Below are positions 12,001 through 32,683 of a stretch of DNA of 64,000 nt, in pieces. Position 1 is the stretch's first letter; every line of letters begins with the position of its first letter. The notes under the pieces were generated by a model. It made no database searches and was not told the DNA's origin. It was given only the letters and a program-made list of their open reading frames with translations. The translations under genes and the position numbers were made by a program. This stretch comes from Xiphias gladius (Eukaryota; Chordata; Actinopteri; Istiophoriformes; Xiphiidae), in the NCBI RefSeq assembly GCF_016859285.1, contig NC_053419.1, forward strand, positions 11,248,501 to 11,312,500, in the 5' to 3' direction.

Positions 12001-15000
12001 TCAAACTAAGAAAAATAATGCAGCAATACCATTGCTGACAGGTAGTTTCGGGCCCCGTCTTCCAAAGGAAACATCACACAGTTAAGAAGTCCCAAGAGGC
12101 CTGCAGCCACAAACCGGCCACGAGGCCCTATGGAAAAGTCCCTTGAATCCTTCGAGTGAACGGCAACCCCCTTGCCCAACAGTCAAATAAAAAAAACATG
12201 GGTTCAGGCAAAGTCAAGCAAGTTCTAAGATGCAATAAAATGTAGCATTTACAGACTAATTTGACCTAAACCTGTAAAACTGTGGAACACTAAATGCGCA
12301 AAAACAATGCGGTAGGGCAAGGCCAACAGCTTCTTTCTTGAGGAGGGATTTTAGCCCAATTTGACACCATTCTTATTACTGCAGAAAAACAACAACCCGA
12401 GATATTCTTAATTTAGTGAGGACACTAAATGAAAACTCTAAGGGGGAAAGAAAAAAAACAAACCTATAAATCATACCTGGAAATACTTTTTTACTTGTAC
12501 TGTCAAACTGAATGCAATCAAAGAACATAGCAGACTCTCTACATGGAAACATGCAGATGACAAAACTCTTAACACAGCCCTACACAGCCAAGGGAATGGT
12601 ATTTTTAAAATTTCATAAAAATTAATGATCATTTAGCAATAAACAAAATTTTAAGAGACCACCACTTACATCAGCTCCTGCCCAGTGTTGATGTTGCTTC
12701 CAGAAACAAAATGTCCAGCGTGTAGCTTTGGTTTACTACAAGAAGACTGTACTGATTAACCATAAAACAAACAGACGCGCGCACACACGCAGCGTGCCCA
12801 TGCCCTTTAATGTGAATCCAGCAAAGTTCTTTTCCTTTCTCAGTTTTTTAAAAATTAACAATCCCAGCAGTAGAGTCACGCATCCATTTTACTCTGGTGT
12901 TATCCTCTCTTTTCTCTTCTCAGCTGTGGCAATCACCATGTCCTCCTGCTACAGTTAGATATTAAAATCAGAAGTTATTCAAATGCTACTAAATTTCTCA
13001 GCACAGTGAAGCTACCTATTCTACCAGCAGCTGTGGTTTTATGAAAAAAAAAGGAACAAAATGTTTAAAATTGACAATTACAAATCCACCAACCTGGAAC
13101 TCTGCTAAACAGAAACGTTAGCTTCCCACTCTGTCGCTTGGAGTTAAGATGATGCATCCAACAATATTCCTCTTTCAGAGTTAATCAGCACTACCCTGAC
13201 CAGCTAACTGGACTCACATGGCTCCTATGAGAGAGGGCTGAGAGGCAGAGCCATGTGGAGGCAAACTGAAATCACAGAGTGACTGGATCTAATATATTCT
13301 GATGAAGTGGGCTCTTTTTCCTGTGGGACTGGGGGATTATTTGTGCCCATGTGTGTTTATAGTAACAAACAAGTTACTTTGTCTTGCAGCTACTGTTGTT
13401 AGTCACACCTGGGGACACACTACATGAGTAGAAAGATATTGATACATACAGTGTGACTTGTGAGAGTGCCCGCCCCCGTAGCAAACAAAACTAAACTGTA
13501 AATCTCGATTTACAAATTTCTCTTTTATCAAGTCTATTTGAACAAACACTATTCAGCTGACACATCACCCAATCAATTAAAACACTGGTGTACTCCAGAA
13601 ATTAAACACAAAGTTTATGGCCACAGTCACTGACATTTATTACAAATAATGCAATGACCTAAACCTATTACAATATGCAAGTAAATCGGCATTCTTTTTT
13701 CTGTTGACTTAGATATTTCAAGAAAGAATTAAGAGGGGAAAAGAAGAGGGCCACCAACCAATGTAGCAGATTAACAACCTTATAATTCTGAGGAAGACAA
13801 ACAGGAACTGATTAAATATAGCCCTTTTACTGAAACTGGTCTGTTTTGTGTACTCATTTGCTGCTGAGTTTTTTTTACTTTTAATTTTACTGGCTTAAAA
13901 TTATATTATATTATTAAAACTCATATTACATGGGGAAGAGAAATTGGACAGTTCTGGAATATTTGCCGTGAACAGTCAGTCAGCAAGGATGAGAAGAGTA
14001 ACCTTGCTCTACTTTGTGCACTTTGTTTTGTTATCTTTAGGGACTCCACATTAAATGAATATGGTTTAAACTCTGTCCTTTCAGACTTAATATCACAGAA
14101 AATGCCTATGCACGCTATTCCAACACACAGACACACTTAAATGAAGGCTTCATCAAACAGGCTACAGCATCCATCTTAATGAAACTAAAAAATGATTTAG
14201 AATGGAAATACCCTTTAGTTTTTTTCCACTTTATGGGTCTGACCACAAACAGTTATACACTTGAATTCCAGAGGGGGGTTGATGGTCATTACCCAAGAAT
14301 GCTGGTAAACAAGGGCATTGAAAGTCATTGTTGCATGCTGCGTTTATAATGTGTCCTGTCTGTGTATGTCAGGTATTCCCCGTGAATTTTGAATTGTGCA
14401 GTTGACGGGCTGAAAACCGATTCTCCAGCTGCTGTTGTCAGGTTTACTAAGTCCTGATATCAACCTCCAGTGACAATGGAGTTTTTCCAGCCCAGTAACC
14501 AAACAAATTTTTTTTTAAATTTAAACTTGAGCATCGTATTGTAACACTGCATTCTTTACTGTGGAAAATTTGGCTTGAGCATGAAATTGACTAAAAAAAA
14601 AAAAAAAAAAAAGCGAACAAAAAAATCCCTGAAAAAATTCAATAATACGTTGGCATGGAAATCTATTCTGTGAACCAACATCAGACTTTTGGGATAAGAG
14701 TATGAATGGCAGTTGCATTGTAGATCAGTTAGCTGTTGAAAGAGCATTTAGTTGCCTGCAGTATTACAGAAAATCAAACACAGAAAACTGCGTGGACATT
14801 AATGTAGCAAAGCCTTTTGCTCGCAAAGCCACACTTTGATTTAATTTTGTCTACTGTCTCTCTAACACACAGAGCACATTTTCACAGTAGACTTCTTTTA
14901 AATTAAAAAAAAAAAAAAAAAGACACTTCATGCTACAAATCAAAAGCAAGTCTTTTCTTGTACGATTAACATAGTGCTGGGATGTTCATGCACACAAGGC

Positions 15001-18000
15001 CTATTTGTGCAAATGCTGAAAAACTTGCCCAGATTCCTGATTATGATTATGTGTCTACATCTGTTCACAGTAAGGAAGACCTTGTATACCCTTCTCACAG
15101 CAACCTAGCTGAATCTTTTCTTTGACGATCAACCACAAAAACTACAAAACTGAGTGTGTGTGTGTGTGAGAAATGTGTATGTACTGTAAATGTGGGTCTT
15201 TGCTGTGCTTACCCGATGTATCTCCTCTAAAAGTAGCTTGGCACAGTTCCTACCGAGGTCCTCTGGCAGTACGGGTTCTCCCTGCCCCTGCGGCGTGGAT
15301 GAGATCTCAGCACTAAGGAAGAAGCCATTCAGTGTCTCAGCCACCAACGTCAGGCCAAAACCTGGAGACCTGCGGTTAACCGACATGAGTTATTAAGTGT
15401 CTTTTTATGAGTAAGTGTTGAAAGACAGACAGAAACATTCAAACTAGCTGAAACTTACCAATAAAACTATATGAGATACTCACTTGCCCGAGTTGGCTCC
15501 TTTCATGTGGTCGGTGTAGATGTAGATGTCTGGAATGAACTGGTTGAGGACGGCCCTGGCAGACTCAACTATCCTGTTGGCCATCTGAGGAGAAACTCGC
15601 ACCGAGTATCTGGGTTCAGACTGTCAAGGCCCTTTGACGGTTTGTGACAGTGCCAGTTTGTGGGTGTTAAACAAATTGTGCAGTGTGAGCAAACATATAT
15701 TCATTGCATTCACCAATATTATTAATTGATGAAAAACTGAATTCTCCTTCTCTAAAGGGCATAAACTCGAGAAACAACTCACTGGCATATAATACGAATA
15801 CGTTTAAACCCAAGAAAGCCTCCTGGGCTTTACATTCATCCTATAAATAGTAACCGTCTCAACTCATTCGAGTTTGTGTGCTACCAAATTCCAGCAAATG
15901 TCTGACAAGTGTAGTTTAACATTTAACATTTCTGGTATTCATAAGATAAGATACCTGAGCTGGGGAAGAGAAAAAAAAAAAAAAAAAAAAAAAAATCAGA
16001 CACTTAATTAGTTAACAGAAACTTACTCAACTATTTTGATAATAGTTGATACTCATTGTTTAAGTAGTTTTTAAGCAAAAATGCCAAAAACATGTCCTTT
16101 TCAAGCTATCTCCGATGTGAGGATTCATCAAGAAAATAATAGGGAGCTGAATTGATAAAGAAAATGATTTTTGTAGTCTTAATAGATACTACTGAACACA
16201 ATAGCACCGAGCTGTGAAAAATGTATTTTTAATAACTATTTGTACTACTTATAATATTGTGTACAGATGAAAAGCAGCCATGACTGTGACCCTGAGAAGG
16301 ATACGCCACTCCTCTGATCCTCTTTATCTTTCCTGGGTCAGTCAGCATGACTGGCCTGATGGTCCTGCGGACAGGACATGTGAAGACTACCTCTCCTCCC
16401 CCACCCGGGGCCATCCCCCTCTTCACCACCTGAGGGAGCAGCAGCAGAGAGAGAATGACACTGAGAAAATATGGACTAGCGTTCTTTCAAGTAGCAGCAA
16501 AACGATATATTTGAATTTGCCTCCTCCACCCCAATAAAAAGAAATTATATCATGCTTTTCAAAGGCAGCCATGATGTCCTCACCTTAAGATCAAAGCCCT
16601 CTCCATCAATGCCAAACTTTTTCATCAGAGGGAGTGCTGTGGACTTCAACAGGTCCACCTGCAGGACACAGACGAGTGCTGCTCAGTGTTTCCATGACAA
16701 CAAGAGCAAAAAATGGATGATGCAGTGGCTGAGACTGGCTTGTTATAACAAGACGTCAAACATGAAAACAAACTCAGTGGCAAAGATTTTGGAGACAAAC
16801 ATGGGAGTCGTAACAACGAAAACAGTTGTGGATGTTTTAATACTTGTTGAAGTCAATATAGCAATTTCTGAATTGTTAAAAAAAACATAATGCACATAGT
16901 GATGTGTGCACTAGAGGGCAGTGTCCATCTGGATTTGGGAGGTGTTCACTTCACCACAAGATAGTTTACATATTCTTTGCAGAAACATGCTTCAGCTCCA
17001 CCCAGTATGCTCATGAGCTAGAAGAGTCAAAATTAAATCAGAAGGACCAAATCAAGAGGCAAAAACTATTAGTTAGAGGGTGATCAGATCACTGAGTGTG
17101 TGTCCTCACCGTTGGGTCAAATGAGTCATTGGTGACTCCCCTCAGAGTAGCCTTAAGAGAGGTCTTCATAAATGGCGCCAGCATGAGCAGGGCTTCCAGA
17201 TAGTAACCAATTGAGCGCTGCGGGTTACAGTCATGTTCCACAGAACCTCCGTACAACAAGCCAGGCTGGTAGAATAACACAGTACCTTGAAAGGACAAAA
17301 ACATGAGGACAATGAGTAAGTCTATAGATGGTACTTTTAGCTATTTTCTCTGTACATTGCTGAGATTTAAAGTCTAGTTATAACAGATCCGCTGTACCCA
17401 AATGGAGGAAAGCACTCATGTTGCCAAAAATGTTGACAGAAAGTAAAAACTTAAATTTCCCATTAGTAAACACAGTCGACTGTGATTTCTCTACGTAAAA
17501 CCAGAAGGTTACAGCTATAGCCTTGGACATAACTACAGCTGAAGTCACACGCAAAAATAAGCAGAATGACAACGGTTTTATGATTATAAAGGGGAAAAAA
17601 AATAATGTGGAAAAATCAATAACTAAAAACTAAAATCCCATTGTTCACAGACAAGGTATCTGTCTGGTGGTGTTGCACAATGCTGAAACCTCAACACAGT
17701 ATTGCTCTCTTACAGTAAACAATTATTAGATAAACCACATTGTTTGTGACAAGGCTAACACTGCAGTCATGCACTAATTTTAACACTCACCTGTTTGGTT
17801 AATCTCTATTCTGGAGCCATTGGTCACTTTGTCTAACAGTCTGATGAAGCTGGCCTCAAAATCTGGGGACGAAAAAAAGAAAGGAAAGAAAACAGAAAAG
17901 AGGACATTTTTTTCTGAAATTAAAGCAAAGCCTACCATAACTTTTAACATGTCAACAAGTAGATTAAAGAAAACTCATGCATTCTTTTTATATTTTTCAT

Positions 18001-18472
18001 GCTGTAACAAAACACATGGCGCCAGGCAAGTGGAATAACGAATTTCTGTATTTACAATGGTAACTTCTGACAATCCTCACTCGCATTTGCCAAAATAAGT
18101 CACTCTAATAACGTAAAAACAGAGCCCTCCACGTTCTGGTTAGGTGCCCTTGACATGCAAAACAACCACACAAATTAGTTCAGTAAGGTGAGATTGTATT
18201 TATCTCACAGTTACAGTGTTATCCCATCGATTCCCCCAAGTCCGACGCCCAGTGATTAACCACACTCCCAACTGCGTAACAGCTAGCTGGTTAGCCGCCG
18301 AGCTAACTACGACGCCACATGCAGACTGAAGCTGCAACTCACCGCGGAGCCCCGGGTCGTCATCTTTACACCTTATGTTCTTGATCTTAACACGCTTCCC
18401 ACTGAGTGTGGATAAAACTAGCCGCTGTCTGAGGAAATTGCAGCCGTCGTAGTCGAGTCCCTGGCTGGCCAT
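9081..18472 (-). CDS. rcl1: RCL1, RNA 3'-terminal phosphate cyclase-like protein
   Basis: Nine exons on the minus strand: 18343-18472, 17791-17862, 17110-17285, 16584-16658, 16305-16429, 15484-15609, 15213-15369, 10474-10577, 9081-9234. All phases agree and give 372 residues; human RCL1 has 373. The protein starts MASQGLDYDGCNFLRQRLVL and contains YQPGLLYGGSVEHDC, RGMAPGGGGEVVF, LTDPGKIKRIRG, GANSGKSPGFGLTLVAE, LPEDLGRNCAKLLLEEI and GGCVDSSNQSLALLLMTLGQ. It ends GGDKVLMTCVGVGYTNINKTLK. Family knowledge: RCL1 is a nucleolar member of the RtcA fold family. It is not an active cyclase; with BMS1 it acts in early pre-rRNA processing of the 40S pathway. The start ATG has A at -3 and G at +4. The 4.6-kb intron 10578-15212 shows no further exon, and the last intron carries mir-101b. 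Identification is secure. Confidence 0.97.
9235..10473 (-). other. rcl1 last intron
   Basis: Contains mir-101b (9700-9786) and A-runs at about 9610-9630 and 10093-10107. I see no other conserved-looking element. Confidence 0.7.
9700..9786 (-). ncRNA. mir101b: mir-101b microRNA hairpin
   Basis: On the minus strand the 3' arm at 9735-9714 reads as a 22-nt miR-101b-type mature sequence, with seed ACAGUAC and the A variant at position 10 that separates 101b from 101a. The 5' arm at 9772-9751 (starts UCAGUUAUCAUGG) pairs with it along its length, with a few wobbles and mismatches, across a loop of about 15 nt. The hairpin is in the last intron of rcl1 and in the same orientation, so it is probably processed from the rcl1 transcript. 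Known context: the mammalian MIR101-2 gene is also in an RCL1 intron, which supports both calls. Hairpin outer ends are approximate. Confidence 0.95.
10578..15212 (-). other. Long rcl1 intron, no internal feature recognised
   Basis: About 4.6 kb of AT-rich sequence between the seventh and eighth rcl1 exons. It holds poly-A/T tracts (for example about 14594-14612 and 14904-14921) and a short (GT)n at 15153-15168. No open frame here resembles a protein, and I saw no RNA gene. Confidence 0.6.
15971..16140. repeat. Poly-A tract plus degraded R1 dispersed repeat
   Basis: An A run at about 15971-15995 is followed by sequence sharing the 'actattttgataatagttga' and 'gcaaaaatgccaaaaa' motifs with the R1 copies at 2475 and 44300. 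It lies inside an rcl1 intron. Confidence 0.5.
16908..16921 (+). promoter_or_regulatory. CTCF-like core motif
   Basis: GCACTAGAGGGCAG matches the CTCF core CCASYAGRKGGCRS at 13 of 14 positions; the first base differs. It is in an rcl1 intron. A sequence match alone does not show binding. Confidence 0.3.
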
Positions 18473-26596
<8,124 letters not shown>

Positions 26597-27900
26597 AAAG
26601 CCTAAGGAGAGAGGCGCAAGAAGTCTTGAAGTTTACCAGCGGAAACCACTCTGTCACATTGTCCAATGTGCCACAATGTCCAGGTGCCACTTTCTGTGAA
26701 ACAAAAGGAAAGCCATCTGTGCTATAATGGTTCAAAATGAGGAGCAAGCATACAGTTTATGTCAGGTACCAATAGTAAGACTGCAGATGTTGTTGGGAAA
26801 AACTGATTGCACTACTGCTGCACTGTTTCCACAATGTTCCTGAAATTAGTTTGGCAAACTCTCAGGACATGTGCGTAAAATCCTTCAAACATTAGTTGTT
26901 AGAGTTCACACAGATTGTATCCCATCTATAATGTGCCTTTATAAAGCCAGGAGACACCACTGAATCAAATATCACGATCCTTCACGGTGGAACATCAAGG
27001 TTACTTAGACTAGAGACGTCGCAATACAACCATAGGAACAGTTGTTACGGCATGTTCTCTCTGGTGAATACAACCAACCTTAAGTGAGTGAAGTTATGAA
27101 TAAATTTTTAACTTTTAAGGTTTGCTAATTGCAATCACAAGTCATTTTGAGTTCTATTGTGAGTAAAAGAAAGGTGTTTATAACTGCCTTTTTGGGACTG
27201 TTCCTTATGCAGTGGGTAATTGCCTTAAAGGGAAATGGGCCATGTTCTTCTGTAAATTCACTTTTGCCCTCAAGTGCCTTTTGCTGCTTTTTTTAATGTA
27301 CCAGGTAGCTCAGTGAATGTAATTTGTAAATAGATTTTATGAAAATGGACCACTGATTGAATAATGAATGAACTGACCACACTTATTAGGCTATATTGAA
27401 TATTTTAAATTTCTAATTAAACCATTGTTGTACAAGTTTCTTTCAACCACCTCACGTCTTAATAGTGTTACCTCTTAAATATGCCACAGTTTCCATTTTA
27501 ACCAGGCTTTCTGACCTTCTGTAATCATGTATTGATATTTACCATTCAATGTGACTTGGTGAGTGAAACCTTAATTGAAAAATATAAGTTAAAACATTCA
27601 AAGCGCAGTATGCACAGGGCTGTCATCTTGTTAGATGGTATCCCCAGCATTCAAGGTTGAGCTGCAGTTCTGTGTTTTTGCACTTTGGTCTAAAGAATGT
27701 TTCATCATGTTAAAAGTAACAGAAATGCTAACTGCCTTGCATTGTAGTGCAGATTTATGCAATGAATGTTTCCTGAATTCTACTGTTTATTTCTAAACAC
27801 TTGAATACAATGTTTAAAAGCACATCTCCTCTTCATAGACAACTTTCAACTATGTCATGAGTATTTATTATGAATCACAATAAACTTCTGATACTAGTTA
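26597..27900 (+). other. ak3 3' UTR with two poly(A) signals
   Basis: Follows the TAG stop. AATAAA occurs at 27099-27104 and 27879-27884, predicting short (about 0.5 kb) and long (about 1.3 kb) 3' UTRs. Confidence 0.6.
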
Positions 27901-28503
27901 CTATATTTAGTATACCATTGTTCACCAGAATAACATAACTGGATAGTTTCCTGGTCATTGTTTTAATTTAACAATTTTGACAGTAACACAGTTTCCCCAA
28001 AAACAATTAAAAGAGTATTCCACTGATTTAAGATTGCACTCCCATAACATTGTCATAAGGATCAAAATTGATGCCGCAGAACCAGATATATTTTATTATT
28101 CCACACATTCTTCTTCCTTATCAAAAGCTGGAGCCTACATTACCCATGATGCCACTTGACAATCGGTGGCGTTACCCTTTTATATACCCTTTTTACTGAT
28201 AGAGCCATTTCATGATCTTCAATTTTAAATGTCAAAGAGGTCCATTGTATAACTATTGCAGGGGTACAAAGAACTGTAGCAGTTGACGACAAAACACAAA
28301 CATTTAGCACTGGTTCTATATTGGAGTTTCTCACAGCGGCATGAGAAGCCAAATCTTACTGTCGCCTACTGTCAATGAGAAAGTGTTACACCTAAAATTT
28401 TCCTACAGTTTATAGCTTAGTGACAGAAACTCTTACACCAAGTCTTACACTCTCAAATTTTGTGATAAGGATAAAAAAGACAAAACAAAAAAAACAACAA
28501 GAT
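27901..28503. other. Intergenic, nothing recognised
   Basis: AT-rich sequence between the ak3 3' end and the Tc1-like element. No conserved coding or RNA feature seen. Confidence 0.5.
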
Positions 28504-28505
28504 CT

Positions 28506-29679
28506 ACAGTGCATTCAAAAAGTATTTAGACCCCCTAACTTTTTTTCCTACATTTTTTTGTGTTGCAGCCTTATGCTAAAATCGTGTAAATTAATTTTTT
28601 CCCTAATCACTCTACACTCAATTCCCATTTCTCTTGATCTTCTTTGAGATGTTTCTACACCTTGATTGGAGTCCACCTGTGGTAAATTCAATTGATTGGA
28701 CATGATTTGGAAAGGCACACACTTGTTTATATAAAAAGGTGTCACAGCTGACAATGCATATCAGGGCAAAAACCCAGCCATGAGGTCGAAGGAAATGCCT
28801 GCAGAGCTCAGACACAGGATTGTGTTGAGGCACAGATCTGGGCAAGGCTGTATTGAAGGTTCCCAAGAGCAAAGTAACCTCCATAATTCTTCAATGGAAG
28901 AAGTGTAGAGCAACCAGGACTCTTTCTAGAGCTGGCCACCTGGTAATTGGGGGGAGAAGGACCTTGGTAAAAGAGATGACCAAGAACCTGATGGTGACTC
29001 CGGCTGAGCTCCAGAGATCCTGTGTGGAGATTGGAGAAACTTCCAGAAGGACAACCATCACTGCAACACTCTACCGATCTGGGCTTTAGGGCAGAGTGGC
29101 CAGATGAAACCCTCTCCTCAGTGAGAGACACATGAAAGCCCACTTAAAGTTTGCAAAAAAGCACTAAAGGACTCTCAGACTGAGAAACAAGACTCTCTGA
29201 TCTGATGAAACCAAGATTGCACTTATTGGGCTGAAATCTAAACATCATGTCTAGAGGAAACCAGGCACCGCTCATCACCTGCCCAGTACCATCCTAACAG
29301 TGAAGCATAGTGGTGGCAGCATCATGCTGTGGGGATGTTTTTCAGGGGCAGGGACAGGCAAAACTTAACGGAGCAAAGTACAATGATATCCTCAATGAAA
29401 ACCTAGTCCAGAAAGCTCAGGACCTCAGACTGGTCTGAAGGTTCACCTTCCAACAGGACAATGACCCTATGCACACAGCCAAGACAATGCAGTGCCTTAG
29501 GGACAAATTTGTGAATGTCCTAGAGTGGCCCAGCCAGAGCCCTGACTTGAACCCAATCGAACATCTCTGGAGAGACCTGAAAACAGCTGTCCACCGACAG
29601 TCCCTATCCAACCTGACAGAGCTTTAGAGAATCTGCAGAGAACAATGGCAGACAATCTGACTACTTTCTGAATGCACTG
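28506..29679 (+). mobile_element. Decayed Tc1/mariner-type DNA transposon
   Basis: The left end begins 'cagtgcattcaaaaagtatt' directly after a TA. The right end is the inverse ('actttctgaatgcactg'), but the TA after it has become CA. Inside, on the plus strand, is a Tc1-like transposase relic. It starts near 28776 with an ATG reading MRSKEMPAELRHRIVLRHRSG. Further on it has the catamer for the conserved '[12 protein letters not shown]' block near 29550-29580. The frame is broken by many stops and frameshifts. At about 1.17 kb it is shorter than a typical full Tc1-like element (about 1.6 kb), so internal deletions are likely. It is not mobile by itself. Confidence 0.9.
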
Positions 29680-32610
29680 CAGAGTAGACAGTTAAGACAC
29701 CAGAGACACTGGCCACAGGTTTAGTACAGCAGTTTAAGCCCAACAGTTACAGTATTTTGCATAGTTGAGAAGTCACTGTGGACCAAAAAACAAAAACAAA
29801 TAAACTAGTACACAAAAAAAAAAACCAAATAAAATTTAAGTCCACTACAGCAAATTATTTAAGCATCACTCTTGACAATACCTCAGTTTATGTTTACAGT
29901 ATTTATGATGCTTTTCATAAGAGAACTGATAGTTTCACTGTAGAATTAGCAACACCTCACATTAACAATGTGATGAATTGTACTTAAATCATTGTATGGT
30001 ATTTCTAACTCCACAGTCTGTGGTAAAAATCTTGCTGATCGTGTTCGCTCAGCAAATTTTCACACTGACTTTTGTTGTCTTGTTAAATAAAATATGATTA
30101 TCAAGGGAACAATTATTTGGAAGCCTAATGAATCTGGGATAACTCCCTTGAACAAATAAAGGTCAGAAGACAATAGAATACAAAAGTAAAACGAAACAAA
30201 ATATCACACAAATCAATCCACAAGCTCATCTAAGGCTTGCACGTAAAATAAAAATGTTCAGAATTTCTTATTCAATTCTGGATGACTGGGAGCACAACAA
30301 AGTGACCAAACTAAAAATTGTTGTGAAAAGAGAAGTATAAAGTGCAGGACACATTCAGATGCAGAGAGCTCCGTTCTGCATACAAATATACAGTAAAAGT
30401 CTCTTTGTGGAGATTGCAGCCCTTTTTTCCTCCCCTTCATACTGGTGCTATTTCTCACCTACTCAGGTGTAGATCCCGAAATTGACAACTTTAAACACAC
30501 ACCACTGACAACAGTCTGCACAGAGCACTTGTTTAAGGAAACTGGTGGTTGTGACTCTGTTTAGGATTCTGGGTAAAAGACAGCAAGCTGGTAAAGAAAA
30601 CATAAGCAAGTTTTACTCTAGCATGTCACTGAACCAGAGAAAAATAAATAACTAAAAAGCCCATACAGACCTCTGAAGCCTTTCATGAACTAAAATATGA
30701 AAAAATTTGGCATGATTTGTACTTTATTACCTGTACTCAAGGTTGAACTATTTCACCTGAACTATATTATGCTTTGATTATGTAAACACCTGAAATCAAC
30801 GGGAGCATAACTCAGCTGATGAATAATAATCAACTGTGTGACAAATGTAGTGCCCTCTTTACACCTTACATTGCCATGCCTCTGACACCCAGATAATACC
30901 TGGATTTGGATAATTCATTGTCACTTAAAACTGAAATATCCTCATAAAATTGGGCTGATCTTGCCCTTCTCACTGTGTATTTATGTGTATCAAAATCTGA
31001 GTGCTCTGTCATGCAATAAATGCAGTTTTTATATTGTCTCAAACATAACTTTGCAGACACTTACCAAAAAGCAAGCGCTGCTGTCTTTAGTTTATTTGTC
31101 TCTGTGTTATTTCCAGCAGCTTGAATAAATGAGCCAATAATTATTTTTCTGCAAGCCTACATTGTTTTTGTAACAGAATACGACAATAAGACCCAAGTAC
31201 ACACCAGCTATCATTTCTGAAAATACAGTGTATATTGTTTTCTTCTGTTGTTGTATGTTAAGTGGAAACTCAAATGATTTTCTAGTGATTTTATATTTCA
31301 ATTCATTGTAGGCATTATATTTACACAGAGAGAATGATAAAATCTGAATGCCGAAGATGCATGTTAATGGAAGATGTAAAGGAGGATCAAGTTGGATTAC
31401 TTAGTACTTTAACTACTTCTTAAGCCTCTACAGACAACACTAGGTATTCTTTTTAGAGAACTTTCAACATTAAAACCACTCCCGCCTTTCAGGATATGCA
31501 TGAACTGCATCATCCCCAAACTATGACGTGCTCTGACCTTCACACACCTGCCAATTAGCAAAGTGTTAGAAGCAAACGATGTAAGGCCACATTGATATGA
31601 ACTAACTCCCATTCCATTGTTGTAAAAGCAGTGTTGTAGAATAACCCATCCATTATATTTAAGATTAGAACTCTTGCTTCACTTTGAGCAACAAGGCTGG
31701 CCGCTCTTCATGGCATTTCTGGCACAACAAGGAATTGGAGCCGACTGGCCACCAACACATACTGCATTATTAATCCTCTCCTGTTAAGTAGCCTGTGAGA
31801 CATGTGAGACTGTGTGCAACTCCTTACATGCAGATCAGTTGTTGGCCTGAAAGATGCAAGAGCCAAAGCCTGAAGGGTTCATCTGACCCACTCAAGATAA
31901 CACAAATCCCGGTAACCACAACTGGAGCACCTTTGCTTTTTGTATATGCTACAGATTCAGACATTCGCCATTAAACACATTCAAACTGTTCTTTGCAGAT
32001 CAGCATAAAGCCAGCAATTTGAAACTAAAAACAAAGGCTTATATAGCACAAATTTAAAAGGTGGGAGGCCTGGTTTTTACCAAATGTTCTGGTAATGTTA
32101 GATTAGAAACATTAGAAACATAAAAGTTTACTTCATAACCTAGTTTGAAATGTTGTACATACACAATTTTCAGTATTGCAACTGATAGCAAAGCCATTCA
32201 TATGCCAGTAATGCTTCTTTCAAACTTGACATGATTAATTTTAAGCACCTGTAACATTAGGTCCACTAACCTAAGTTCTGCTTCAGCCATTGGATTTAAC
32301 TCACTTTTGCTGAGAGACTTTAATGGTTTAGGATTCTTTGTGTTGTCTGGACTTAATTTAGTGAGGATGTTTCTCTGTTCCAGGAGAATTAAAACTAACC
32401 AGCTTGAAAGATAATGTGAAATCAGTAAAACCAGTGTTATGGCACAACACATGCACTTAGCTGGCAGAAAACACTGCAGGAACCAACTTGCCAGAGCCCG
32501 ACCACAGTGACATATTAACAGCAACACTGGGGATTGTCTGTCATCAGTAAAGAATTATTTCCTACAGGTTCTCCACTGAAAAATGCAGCATCAAAAACTG
32601 ATCACGTCTC
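29680..32610. other. Intergenic region between the Tc1 remnant and cdc37l1
   Basis: About 2.9 kb of AT-rich DNA. Small open frames on both strands (for example 32198-32527 minus) have no recognisable motif. I see no gene or RNA. Confidence 0.5.
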
Positions 32611-32612
32611 CA

Positions 32613-32618
32613 TTTATT
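32613..32618 (-). terminator. cdc37l1 poly(A) signal AATAAA
   Basis: The minus-strand AATAAA lies 131 nt past the stop codon of the distal copy of exon 7 (32749). A variant signal ATTAAA lies at 33599-33604, about 130 nt past the stop of the proximal copy (33733). Confidence 0.55.
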
Positions 32619-32683
32619 CCTGCTCTGCAGTGCCGGCTATGCAGAGCCTGGCCTGCTGTTGAAAGAGGGCTTAAAAAAAAAAA

